DNA of 64,000 bases, from positions 93,883,237-93,947,236 of the forward strand of contig CM046878.1 of the NCBI GenBank assembly GCA_025667525.1. The letters run 5' to 3'. The position numbers and the translations under genes are program-made. This document shows, piece by piece, positions 20,632 through 32,100 of this stretch. This DNA comes from Glebionis coronaria. Taxonomy: Eukaryota > Streptophyta > Magnoliopsida > Asterales > Asteraceae. Positions within the stretch are counted from its first letter, which is position 1. Each line of letters opens with the position of its first letter. The notes under the pieces were generated by a model that had not been told where the DNA came from, did no database searches, and saw only the letters and a program-made list of their open reading frames with translations.

Positions 20632-21056
20632 AATTTTACGTTTATGTCCAATCATTTAAATGAAGGCGCAAATTCACGATAAATTTGTTAGTAATTCAAT
20701 CATATAAAGAAATACAAGGACCAAACCTGGCCTTATCCAAAACTTGGAGAAAAACACATCACCAAACTAATCAAAATCAATTCCTTCACACACACAATTA
20801 ACATGAAAAAACACAACCATATAAATAAATCCCCTTTCTTCACATTTTACACACACTAAAAATACACACACAAAAACCATTACGTTATAACTAACTCAAC
20901 TGACTTTCACTCAGGCATATATATAATCATTTCGAACTGATTTCCTTTAAATTTACGATCTGATCTTATTTTATATCGTTGATTGATTCTGACCTAATTT
21001 TTTTAGCGGAAATTGTTACGAACTGATTTCGTTTAGTTTTTAAGATCTGATGTTTT
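20632..21056 (+). promoter_or_regulatory. upstream copy of the GOT1 promoter and leader exon
   Basis: Matches 22823-23281: TATA box (TATAAATAAA, 20820-20829), CCCCTTTCTTCACATTTTACACACAC initiator-region sequence in two overlapping pieces, and leader exon. The splice donor after CACTCAG reads GC here (20915-20916) but GT in the proximal copy. Transcription from here would have to read through the duplicated LTR and leader to reach GOT1. Confidence 0.75.
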
Positions 21057-21058
21057 CA

Positions 21059-21545
21059 CATCCTTTGAAGTAAACTTGCCAAAGTTCCAAAACAGGTTTG
21101 TTTTCACATCTTGTTTGTTGAGTGATTCACCTTGTTGTGACTTTCAATAGCCGTTTACATTATTTTAGCAGTAGGGCATGCATCAATCGTGGAGTAAATG
21201 TCATCTCCAATGCCACTGAGAATTAAGTAAATTTCTTCCTTATCTGCATCAAACCAAGCACGGTTCTCTGGTGTGAGGTCGGATCTCTTTTCATCAACTT
21301 CATGTGCGGGTACTTCATCACTTGTGTTTGTGGCTGGTACAACAGGAATTTGACCTTTGAAAATACATAGGATCCATAAAAATGCACTGCCTTAAAGCAT
21401 CATCGTTAGGTCTTGTGTCAAGATGTCGTATAAAACGGGATTGACATTGATCATATCGACCAGACACAAGCATTGGCGATCTCTCTTTGTTACCCGCCAC
21501 CATGATGTTGTTGTTTGTCACACGGTACTCTACAGTAGAATCCAT
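21059..21545 (-). pseudogene. duplicated gag N-terminus of RLC-2
   Basis: Start codon at 21545; 75 codons (21545-21318) are open, beginning MDSTVEYR and containing MLVSGRYDQCQSRFIRHLD and RQCIFMDPMYF. It then continues in shifted frames to the duplication joint. It lost its downstream gag and pol by the joint itself. Confidence 0.8.
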
Positions 21546-22453
21546 CTCAATAATCTCTGAAATGATGAAGTGAATACAGATCTTAAGTAGAGGTGTTGTG
21601 ATTAGGTTGTGGTTGAAATTCCAAAAATTCCAATTTTTTCAGTCCGACAATAAATTCTCCAGTCCGATATAACGGTAGACTAAAAAAGTTTTTAATCGCC
21701 AAATTTTGAAATCGAGTTAGAAATAGCCAAAAACTAGTGTGGAAAAAATTTGAATTTACTTGACCTAAAATTTTTAACTCTCGAACAAAAATCTCGCAAA
21801 AAAAATCTCGGAATAATCTAAAAGATCTCGGAATAATCTGTTGATAAGATCTCAGAATAATATGATCTCACAATAATGGGATCTCGCAATATTCAAGATT
21901 TCTGAATAAATATCGCAATAATAAAAAAAACTATGCAATAATCCAAAGATTCCGCAATAACCCAAAGATTCCGCAATAACCCAAATTATTCCGCAATAAC
22001 CCAAAGATTCCGCAATTACCCAAATTATTTCGCAATAACCTAAAGATTCCACAATAACCCAAATTATTCCGCAATAACCCAAAGATTCTGGAATAACTAA
22101 TCTCGCAAAAACGTAATTTCCGAACCCTTAATATTACGAGATTACAAGGTAAAGATTCCGGAATAATCAAAAGATTCTGCAATACTTCCTAAAAAATCGG
22201 ATCTCGGATGAGAAGAGTTGTTTTTCGAGTTTTTATGCTAAAATCAAGCCAAAAGACCAATTTTTTTTTGTGTTTTTCACCAAAACAACTATCCCAAATC
22301 ACTACCACAACTATGTAGATGATATTGGGAAATATCAAACCATAAAAAAACACGAATTTTTTTGGGGATTCGAGATGAAGATCAATAAAACTCACAAAAT
22401 GTAGTATAAACCAAAAGCAATCACTAATCTACCCCGTGGAGAATGATGCCAAT
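21546..22453 (-). other. duplicated RLC-2 leader and mutated primer site
   Basis: Copy of 17864-18694. The CCGCAATAACCCAAA array (21940-22090) is more regular than in unit 1. Confidence 0.75.
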
Positions 22454-22822
22454 TGTTGTCCCATGATTTATGATGATGGATCTAAGAAATAAAGAAGAAA
22501 AGAAGTTTTAGAGAGAGAAAGAAGAGAGAGAAAAGAGAGATGTGTGAAACTTGTGAAATATTAGATTAGAGAAAAATGAAAACAACAACCCTCTCCTAAC
22601 ATGCTAGGAGCGGTACTTATACCCGTGCCTTAGGCTTTATGGGCTATTTGATTGGACCGGACTTGAATCCATTAACTATATAACCTTAAACATGAACTAT
22701 AAGCTATTTTATCAAGCCCGTGATTCCCGACTATTCTACTATCTATTACAACGTTCTAAGAATAATACATAATACACTTATGACCGAACATTCTTGTTTG
22801 ACTCAATATTTCAAGACTAACA
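22454..22822 (-). repeat. duplicated RLC-2 5' LTR, uninterrupted
   Basis: Edges TGTTGT and CTAACA. It shows the empty MULE target (single TTAACTATA, about 22670). The TATA box has decayed (GTACTTATAC where unit 1 has GTATTTATAG), and one arm of the adjacent stem has a substitution (TAGGAGCGG). Confidence 0.85.
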
Positions 22823-23010
22823 AGTTTTACGTTTATGTCCAATCATTTAAATGAAAGCGCAAATTCACAATAAATTTGTTAGTAATTCAATCATATAAAG
22901 AAATACAAGGACCAAAAGTGGCCTTATCCAAAACTTGGAAAAAAACACATCACCAAACTAATCAAAATCAATTCCTTCACACAAACAATTAACATGAAAA
23001 AACACAGCCA

Positions 23011-23020
23011 TATAAATAAA
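23011..23020 (+). promoter_or_regulatory. proximal GOT1 TATA box
   Basis: TATAAATAAA, about 30 bp before a TCTTCACATTTTACACACAC-type start region at 23035-23055. The leader exon would end at CACTCAG (23111) before a GTATGT donor. The proximal copy is immediately bordered upstream by the RLC-2 LTR (22454-22822), so little native promoter remains. Confidence 0.65.
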
Positions 23021-23111
23021 TCCCCTTTCTTCACATTTTACACACACTAAAAACACACACACAGAAACAAAAACCATTCCGTTATAACTAACTCAACTGA
23101 TTTTCACTCAG

Positions 23112-25608
23112 GTATGTATATTCATTTCGAACTGATTTCCTTTAAATTTTACGATCTGATCTTATTTCATATCGCTGTGTGTGATTTTAGGTTTATTTGA
23201 AGGTTGATTGATTTTGACCTAATTTTTTTAGGGGAAATTGTTACGAACTGATTTCGTTTAGTTTTTAAGATCTGATGTTTTAGGTCGATTTGACGGTAGG
23301 TTGATTTTGACCTAATTTTGGTTAATTTTGCCCTAATTTTTGAAGATTTGGTGTTTAGTGTTATCCGTAGCTGTTGAATCGCGATAAATAGGTCGTTATG
23401 TATAGTTTTAGGTTGATTTTGACCTAATTTTGAATGATGAGGATAATTGTAGTTAATTATGCTGATGATAGTGTTCGTATGCTGATTTTGACCTATTTTT
23501 TGAAGATTTGGTGTTTTAGTGTTATCTGTAGTAGCTGTTGAATCGCGATAAATAGGTCGTTATCTATAGTTTTATGTTCATAACTTCATATCAAGGTAGG
23601 GTGATTTTAACTGAATTTTTGAGGCAAACTGTTATGGACTTATTTCGTTTAGTTTTGAAGGTAGGTTGATTTTGACATAATTTTGATGATGAGGATAATT
23701 GTGGTTAATTTTGTTGATTGTAGTGTTGATTTTGACCGGATTTTTTAGCGCAAGCTGTTTTAAACTGATTTCGTTATCTGTAGTTTTAGGTTAATGTTAT
23801 GGTAGATTGATTGTGACCGAATTTTGATGATTTGATATTTAGTGTTATTCGTAGCTGTTAAATAGAGATAAATTGGTCGTTATTTTTAGTTTTAGGTTAA
23901 TATTAAGGTAGATTGATTTTGACCGAATTTTGATGATTTGATGTTTAGTGTTATCCGTAGCTGTTACATGGATAAATAGGCGTTATTTGTAGTTTCAGAC
24001 TAATTTGAAGGTAGGTTGATTTTGATTTGGCCGAATTTTTGGGCGCAAACTGTTATGAACCGGTTTTGGTTAGTTTTAGGTTATTTTGAAGTTATGTTAA
24101 TTTTGACCGAATTTGGATGATTTAGTGTTTAGTGTTATTTGTAGCTATTAAATCGAGATGAATAGGTGGTTAATATAAAGGTAGGCTGGTTTTAATTTCA
24201 CTGAATTATTGTTGTGAACTAGTTTTGTTTAGTTTTGAAGGTATAATGTTAATTGTTATTTGTTATTGCTGTGTTATCTGTAGTTGTAGGTTAATTTGAA
24301 GGTGGATTGATTTGGACCTAATATTGATGAGTTTATGAGGATGATCGTGGTCATTTATGCATATGTTGATTTTGACGTTATTTTGTTAATTTTGGAGATT
24401 GATGTTTAGCGTTATCCGTAGATGTTAAATCGTTAAATATATATATCAGTATATGTTGTTTTTGGTTATTTTGAAGCTAGAAATGATTTTGATCTAATTT
24501 ATGTTGATTTGAACATGTTATATCGCTCATTTACTGGTTTTTATGAACTCCCCAAACCCTCCTCAGGCAGGATTGAGTGTCATTGTTGTCTGATTTTTAT
24601 TAACTGATTGCATTTAGTTTTGAAGATCCGAATCACTTTATTTGTATCTGTTTGTGTTCAATTTCTCGCTGATTTGAGTGGAATCTTTGGTTAATTAAAG
24701 TAAGATTGATTTGATGCGATTATGATGAATTTAGTGTTCCGAGGCCAGTTTTGATCTAATTTTTAAGCAGGTTATATTTGTGTTTTATCATTGATACCAA
24801 GTAATCGCATCTGATTCATAAGATCTCATGTTTACAGTTATACGAAGGGTAGTTATTTTGTTGATAATATCGTTATCTGCAATTTAGGTTTAATTGAAGC
24901 TATGATGATATTTGCCGAATTTATGTTGATTTTAGTGTTTATGTGGTGTTTAGTGAGGTTAAATGATATTTTGCCCTTAATTTTGAACAGTCTCTAATTT
25001 TTATTTATTTCAATGTGACTGCGTTTGATTCCAAAGAAATGACATGTGTGGTACCTGCAAGGCTGTAATCGGTGTAATTATGTTGAATAGTTTTTCTGTT
25101 TAAACTTGATTTACTGATTGATTCTTGAGTTGAGTTGATGAAGTTTAGGTTTAGCGAATTTGGATTTATAGGTTATTTATAGATTGATTCTCTTACTTAT
25201 ATTTGATAAGGTTTATGAGGAAAGTTGCTATACTTTTGGCTGTTTATAGTGGTAGTTAAATACTTTTTTATTTGGTTCTAGTTAATAGAGTGTAGGTTTA
25301 GCTGATCCGAATTTCAGGTTAGTAAAACATAGACTGATTCGGACTTGAATAAGATGAGGTTTTAGGACGTAAATTGTGGTTATTTATGTTGATTGGTATT
25401 TGCTGATTTGAGTTTAAAATATAGGTTTATCCATCTCGATAATATATCATCAATATTGACCCAACTCAAGCGATGTATATGAGGAAAATTGTTATTTCTT
25501 AGAAAGAAAAAAAAGTGTTGATTTTAGTGTTCATATTTTTTATTAGTCGATCTTTGTGAAGCTTATCTTGATCTGATTTTGATTAGATTTGTTTTAATTG
25601 GGGTTCAG
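23112..25608 (+). other. long 5' UTR intron of GOT1 with degenerate internal repeats
   Basis: T-rich, gene-free sequence from donor GTATGT (23112) to a likely acceptor GGTTCAG (25608); an alternative acceptor is GATTAG at about 25662. At least six diverged copies of a module containing GTTTAGTGTTATCCGTAGCTGTTGAA...GATAAATAGGTCGTTAT (in pieces) and TTGATTTTGACC occur between 23280 and 24470. Near the 3' end is TTTGATTTG, which fits the intron-enhancement motif TTNGATYTG. Long leader introns that raise expression are common in plant housekeeping genes; that role here is inference. Confidence 0.55.
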
Positions 25609-25668
25609 GTTTCCGACGGTGATTTGATTTGATTTGACATTTGGAGAATTTCATCTGATTAGGCAAAG

Positions 25669-27829
25669 ATGGTTGGTTTTGAGATGGACGACTGGAAAAG
25701 TAAGTTCATAACTCCTTTATTTCCTTTTTGTAGTGTTTTCTTTGTATTGCTGTGATGTATGCCTTTAAATGTTTGCCTATGTATGTTAAAGTGAAACAGA
25801 TACACGAAGCGTTGAAAAATTTTGTTCACTGTGTAGAAACATAGATCATCTGGTAGCTGGCTCCATAAATGACATCTTTATTTGCGCATCTAAGACTTGG
25901 ACCAGTATGTGTAATTTGCATGTATATTGTTTGAACTTTGAAGTGGTGGTACATGTTGCTGTTTTTTCGTTATTGGAACATTGAGAAGATAATGTACACG
26001 TTGACAGTTGACACCTCCACCACATAATAACCATACTTAACGATCCCAGGGTATAGGTTTATATTTTTGTTGTTTTTATCAATAGGGTAGTTATGTTGTA
26101 TACATGTGATTACTACAAGCTGAATATGGGCCATCTTCAAAACTAATGGTTCGCAAGGCTATACATAAAATAAGATTTATTTAAGAGTTACAAAGTAGCC
26201 TGTCCCCCGAGTTATTATCAACTGCCTTTGTTTTAAGCTTCAGATATAGATGTTACTTTTTGATGTGGATAAGTTGCTACTGTATTACTTATATTGATTC
26301 GTTCTTTAAAGTGGTTCTATTAAACAATTCTGTCTTCAATGAAAACAGAGATTGGGCTGGGATTGACTGGATTTGGAGTCTTTTTCTCGTTTCTGGGAAT
26401 CATTTTTTTCTTCGACAAGGGGTTACTTGCCATTGGAAATGTAAGTTTTGTGCCGTGTCTATTGCCATGAGTTTATTTCTGTGTTTCCGTATTGCTAAGT
26501 TTGAGTTGCTCATAACTAATGCAAGGATCATTTGTTGTGGTAATGTAACAGATCTTATTCATCTCGGGAGTGATAATGACCATTGGTGTCAAGTCCTCTT
26601 TGCAGTTCTTCATGAAACGCAACAACTTCAAGGTTTCCAGTGCTTTCTTACAGTTTGTGGGTTTGTCCTTCGTTTTGGTTTGTGCCTTTATTTTATAAGT
26701 TTTTACTTGATTGATTGCACAGGGTACAATTTCTTTCGGTATTGGCTTCTTTTTTGTTATCATTGGATGGCCCGTAATTGGAATGGCTGCAGAGACTTAT
26801 GGCTTCATTGTACTATTCAGGTACGTGCGATAAATGATGAAACTGTTACTTTTATACTGCTGTAGGTCTCACAGATTCTTTACTCACGAGGTACTTTTAT
26901 TTTTTGCAGCGGCTTCTGGCCCACACTATCAGTTTTTGTGCAGAAGATACCAATTATTGGTTGGGTGTTTCAGCAGCCTTTTATCAGATCAGTACGTTTC
27001 TTCTGCACTTGTTATTACTTCATCATGCTAGTAGTGTAAATGTTGTATGTGATGTATCTCCTATGGCTATAGATACAAGATGGGTAGGTCGGGTTTACAA
27101 TGTTTTATCTACTGACATCTATATTTACGGTGGCTTTTAACACGTTCCTTATTAGCTAATAATTTTTATTTGACAAGTTTGAGATAAGCACAGTTTCAGT
27201 TGACCCGTTCAGGTATTGATAAGTACATAGGGCCAAATTGATACCACTAGTGTCTTCCTTTCTTTTTGGCAATCTCATTATGCCCTACGAACAGAATGGA
27301 CTTCGTGTTTGATTGGAGCTATAGAGAGAGCTTCAATCTCATAGCTAGTTAAGCTTTTGCCAAGTAAAACACTATTTTGCTATTAGTTGTTGTTTGAAAT
27401 AAAATAATTACAGTATATTGACTTAGGAAGCCGATGTTTGCCCTAGATATGATAGTTCAATAAAAAGCAGTCGTGTGTCCAACCTTTGTTGCTTCTTTCT
27501 TGGGTAAAAAATTATGCTGGGTTCCTTCCTAGTTGCGGATTTAAAAATCCGAACTTTGGAACAAGCTAATCTATGAATCCCATATTTCTACTCATTATTT
27601 ACCTATTTGCTTTGCTCTACTTCTTTTTCATGCTTTAAGTTCCAAGTTAGTTAAACTCGCTAAGTGGATGATGAGAGACCAACGACTATGAGTTTTGGAA
27701 ATGTGCATGGATTTTGTTAGATTCTAATGTATTTTGGTTTTTAATTTATCCAGCTACTAATTGAAGTTTACCCGTTTGTTCTCTTTACAGTTCTTTGACC
27801 GCTACCGTGGCAAAAGAGTGCCTGTATGA
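25669..27829 (+). CDS. GOT1: vesicle transport protein GOT1 (Golgi transport 1), 140 aa, six coding exons
   Basis: Coding exons: 25669-25699, 26349-26440, 26552-26632, 26723-26820, 26910-26991, 27791-27829, all GT-AG and summing to 423 bp. The protein starts [20 protein letters not shown] and ends YRGKRVPV, as in plant GOT1-like proteins, and has four hydrophobic segments (about residues 12-32, 38-58, 68-88 and 97-117). GOT1/SFT2-type proteins are small Golgi membrane proteins that support ER-Golgi and intra-Golgi vesicle transport. Length is normal for the family and there is no disruption. The last intron (26992-27790) is long. Upstream, the promoter region has been duplicated with part of a copia element. 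Confidence 0.93.
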
Positions 27830-29173
27830 AGCTAAGTCCAGGCTTTTGTCAAAAGTGTTGCAAACTATGGCATAACTTGTATGAAATTTAATCCGGGTTT
27901 TTGGATTATCTTTTGCTTTTTTTACTTTCAGTATCTTGCTAAAGAGTAGAATTATAGTAGTGTACAAAGGTTGATCGGAATGGAGTTCATTTGATTTGTT
28001 ATTTTGGTATCTTGGTCTCTACATGAAGATGTATCATGAGTTTTGATCATGCTCTTACCTGTTTTATTGTTGCAATCTCTTGATTATCGAATCCTTATGA
28101 TGTTTACCCTTAAAGAAAGGGTGATACATGATAACTGTTGATTCCAAGGAAGTGAACATAGGCATGATATGTTGCATCTTATATTAATCACCTCACCTAG
28201 GCTTGATATATTGCTTCAAATATTAACTTTTGCAAATCAAATTAAAAAGGAACTAAACTGATTTAGGGCAAAAAGGAACTGCTGAAAAAAGAGTCTGCCG
28301 GGGAAAAAAATTTCTACAACAAATGTACAACAACAGTATACCCCAATTTCATCTAGGTGGGTATGGGGAGGTAAAATGTAGACATATCCGACCTCTATCC
28401 CATAAGAAAATCCTCATAAGTGTAAGAATGCAGGTGAAAAAGTGAGAAAGTTTAGACATATGCGTGTCATTGTGGGTGAAACTCTGCATTAACAAGGTTA
28501 AAGAGTCAAACGATGCTACACATAAGATAAAATGTAAGCATACAAAGCTAATATGCCAAATAGCATCATAAGAACTTGAGAGAAAAAATGACATGAACAT
28601 AAAAGGAATACACCACAAAAGAACACGAAACAAGAGGGACATGAGCATGAGCAAGCACATGTAGAAAAACTCTTGCAACAAAAAGGGGGTTAAAGGCAAA
28701 TATGATGAGCCTTCCGATCCTTCGGCATGTAGCTAATGGCCAAAGGGACGCATACAATAAAAAAATAAAATAATTATCATTTAATATGAGATAACGTGTG
28801 TAATATTTTTTAAAAATAATAAAAAATATGACATATATATCTCTTTCTTTGAGATGATTAAATGATTATTTTCTAACGTCTTAGCGACGATAATAAGAAG
28901 TCTTTTTACAGCAACGTTTTCTCAAAATATCAGAAAAAACCATTTCTAAACCCGGTAAACCAAATAGAACGTTGCTGGGAAAAAAAAAAAAAAGGAAAAA
29001 TACACACGCACATCTCACGTGCCCTCATCACCCAAACCCAAACCCAAAACCAAACCCAGACCCAAACCCAAACATCCCCTTTCTTCTTCCTCCTTCCCTA
29101 TAAACACCATAACATAACCATAATAAAAAGAAAACACACACAGACAGAAACCCTGATAATTGAATCGATAAAA
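27830..29173 (+). other. GOT1 3' UTR and intergenic region
   Basis: No gene seen. 28330-28760 includes a SINE-like fragment (GTGGGTATGGGGAGGT, 28357-28372, then TGTAGACATATCCGACCTCTATCC in part) of a type common in plant genomes. An A run lies at 28980-28993. UPF1 promoter sequence follows. Confidence 0.5.
29099..29106 (+). promoter_or_regulatory. UPF1 TATA-like element
   Basis: CTATAAAC about 75 bp before the ATG, after a pyrimidine-rich TTTCTTCTTCCTCCTTCC stretch. Position allows a short leader ending at the ATG at 29174. Confidence 0.5.
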
Positions 29174-32100
29174 ATGGATTTAACACAACCAAACACAAAC
29201 ACCTTATTATTCGAAACCTCATCCCAACCAGACACAAACACAAACACAGACCCAAACACCCCCAATTACACTTTTCTCGAATTCAACGAAAATTTCCCCC
29301 AATTCGAAACACCCTCATCACCGCCTTTAAAAACCCATGATCATGATAATCATGATGAGGATGAGTTGGCGTTAGGTATGAGTGGATTGAATTTCCAGGA
29401 GACAGAGGATGATGCTGATGAGTTTGGAAAAGGCGAACACGCGTGTAAGTATTGCGGCGTGCAGAATCCCGCTTGCGTCGTGCGGTGTAATGTTCCCTCG
29501 TGTAGGAAGTGGTTTTGTAATTCGCGAGGGAATACGTCTGGTTCGCATATTGTTAATCATTTGGTACGGATAGAAGCGTTTAGTTTTTACGTTTTTTATG
29601 GTTTATGATTAGATATATGGTTATGTTACCAAACGCTTTTACGTTGTTTTACGTCCTGGTACTAATATTATTAGATGTTAGCGTTTAGGATATACCAATG
29701 CGAGTAGTTTCACTGTGACAAGTTTACCTTCTATGTCTTTTTACCGTCATTAGTTTACCTTCTTTGTTTTTCCGTGTTTTTTATATGTGAATGACAGTTG
29801 TGTTATATGATATTAAATGTTCCATTGGATTTATCGCCACTAGATTGTGAATAGTATAACTTACTATTCAATATAAGTTACATTGATATGATACTTGGAG
29901 AATGTAAAGGTACCTAACGCTAGTTATGATCGTACAATAAGTGCTGGATAGCAATTGAGGGTTCAATGAGGGTTTGGGGGGTGGGTTAGGGCATTAATTC
30001 ATTTTGTTGCATGCTCTTATACTGAATAGCTTAAGTTTTTAGTTAGATTGCTTAACTCGAAAGAGGGATATAACATGAGAAATCACTCAACTGTTACGGT
30101 TTGATGGGATGTCTGTTTTTTTTTTGAAAGGCTAAAATTATATTAAAAAGGCTCTAAGAAAGAGCTAGGACAAGAATGTACAAAGAAAGAAAGGCCACAA
30201 ACGGCACGAGGGCAAGAAAACAAAGCCACAACCAAAAACCAAAGACAAAAAAACACCTACTCACACAGTAGCAATACCACTCCTGTCAACAATAGATCAA
30301 GGCCTAGAAATCCAGCTATTCCAATCAAGGGGGGATGACGAGCACCTGGCATTCATCCAAAGCTTAGACAAGCATTGGATAGAAGAGATTTCTGTTAAGT
30401 TATGATATTCGAATAATGTAAATGTACCAGATACTAATTATGATAATATAATTGTGCTCGATAGCTATTGGAATAATGAGTGGGGATTGTGAGGTTTTCC
30501 ATTGCATTGGGGATGATTTGATTTGGTTATGTGCCGGATAACTTACCAGTTTAGAACCATTTTAGTTAGATTCTAAGGGGAATTATGTTTTCTTTTGTAG
30601 GTTCGAGCTAAACATAAAGAAGTGTGTCTTCATAAAGACAGTCCCTTAGGAGAGACGATTCTTGAGTGCTACAATTGTGGATGTCGAAATGTTTTCATTT
30701 TGGGATTTATTTCAGCCAAGACAGAGAGTGTTGTCGTTCTTCTCTGCAGGGAACCTTGCCTTAATCTGAATTCCTTGAAAGATATGAATTGGGATCTGAG
30801 TCAATGGTGTCCACTTATTGATGATAGATGTTTCTTGCAGTGGCTTGTTAAGGTTAGCATACCACTCTTTGCTATGAATATGTTTGTGTTTATATCGCGG
30901 CACAAAAAGTTTAGAAGCGGAAATTGATTTGTTTCTTTTGTGAAGGTTCCATCTGAAACAGAGCAGCTACGTGCCCGGCAGATCAGCGCTCAGCAGATCA
31001 ACAAGGTAGAAGAACTTTGGAAGACAAACCCTGATGCTGCTTTAGAAGATCTTGAAAAGCCTGGTGTAGATGATGAACCTCAACAAGTAGCATTGAAGTA
31101 TGAAGATGCATATCAGGTTAAAATGCTCCCCCTTTTGTTCTGTTTAAATTCTGTCTTCACACTTTTACGGTGATGGTCGGAGTAGTAATGGTGCATGTCT
31201 GGTCGTCTTTCTGATTGCAGTATCAAAATGTGTTTGCTCCGCTCATCAAGCTTGAAGCAGACTATGATAAAGTAAGCAGTAGTTCTGATTCATTATTTAT
31301 TTTTTAATATATTTTAATGGCGTCCCTTAAGCTGATAGATGTTCTGCTTGACAGATGATGAAAGAATCGCAGAGTAAAGACAATCTCACAATTCGGTGGG
31401 ACATTGGTCTTAACAAGAAGCGTGTTGCATATTTTGTTTTCCCAAAGGTGCTTCATTGTCTTAATTCATATCTGCACCATCAAGTTTATATCTCGGTAAA
31501 GTTATTGGCTTACTGACCATCAGTTCGATATTGTTAAAACTGTAGGAAGACAACGAATTGCGCCTTGTACCTGGTGATGAGTTACGACTTCGATACTCAG
31601 GGGATCCAGCACATCCAGCTTGGCAGTCAGTTGGACATGTGGTATGGGCTTCGTGACTTTGTACTTCTTGTTTCTTTAGCTTGATTCTTTTTCATTTCCA
31701 GCAAAGTTTCAAATCAAACGAGTATGATTATAAATTACTTCGAATTCTGAAGATGGTGCAAAAATAACATCCTTACTGGGACATGTGTTGTTTACAAACC
31801 CTTACTTCAGATCAGATATTCCTCTTCTTTTACCCTGTATAAGATTTCCTGTTAATAGACAGGCGTTTGTTGTTTCAGATAAAGTTAACTGCACAGGAAG
31901 AAGTAGCACTCGAGCTTCGTGCAAGTTTGGTAAGGCTATATGACTTGCGATACCTCATGATCCTATTCATTTAAGCAATACTTATTGAGGTATCATTATC
32001 TGTAGGGAGCCCCTTTTGACGTGAATCATGGTTTTAGCGTTGACTTTGTATGGAAGAGCACGAGTTTTGACAGGATGCAGGGGGCTATGAAAGCTTTTGC

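Larger units (their letters stand above)
17380..23281. repeat. tandem duplication of RLC-2 5' end plus the GOT1 promoter
   Basis: Unit 1 is 17380-21056 and unit 2 about 21059-23281. Both contain, in the same order, the 5' part of RLC-2 gag, the leader, the LTR, and about 425-460 bp of GOT1 upstream sequence. Unit 2 starts abruptly in the middle of GOT1 leader sequence (GATCTGATGTTTT joined to CACATCCTTTGAAG), while the original continues as GATCTGATGTTTTAGGTCG at 23281. Unit 1 alone holds the MULE. Copies are similar over their whole length with small indels. Confidence 0.92.

Noticed and set aside
26260..26865. A 201-codon plus-strand ORF
   Set aside because: It runs through GOT1 introns and exons in a different frame; the GOT1 exons give the recognised protein.
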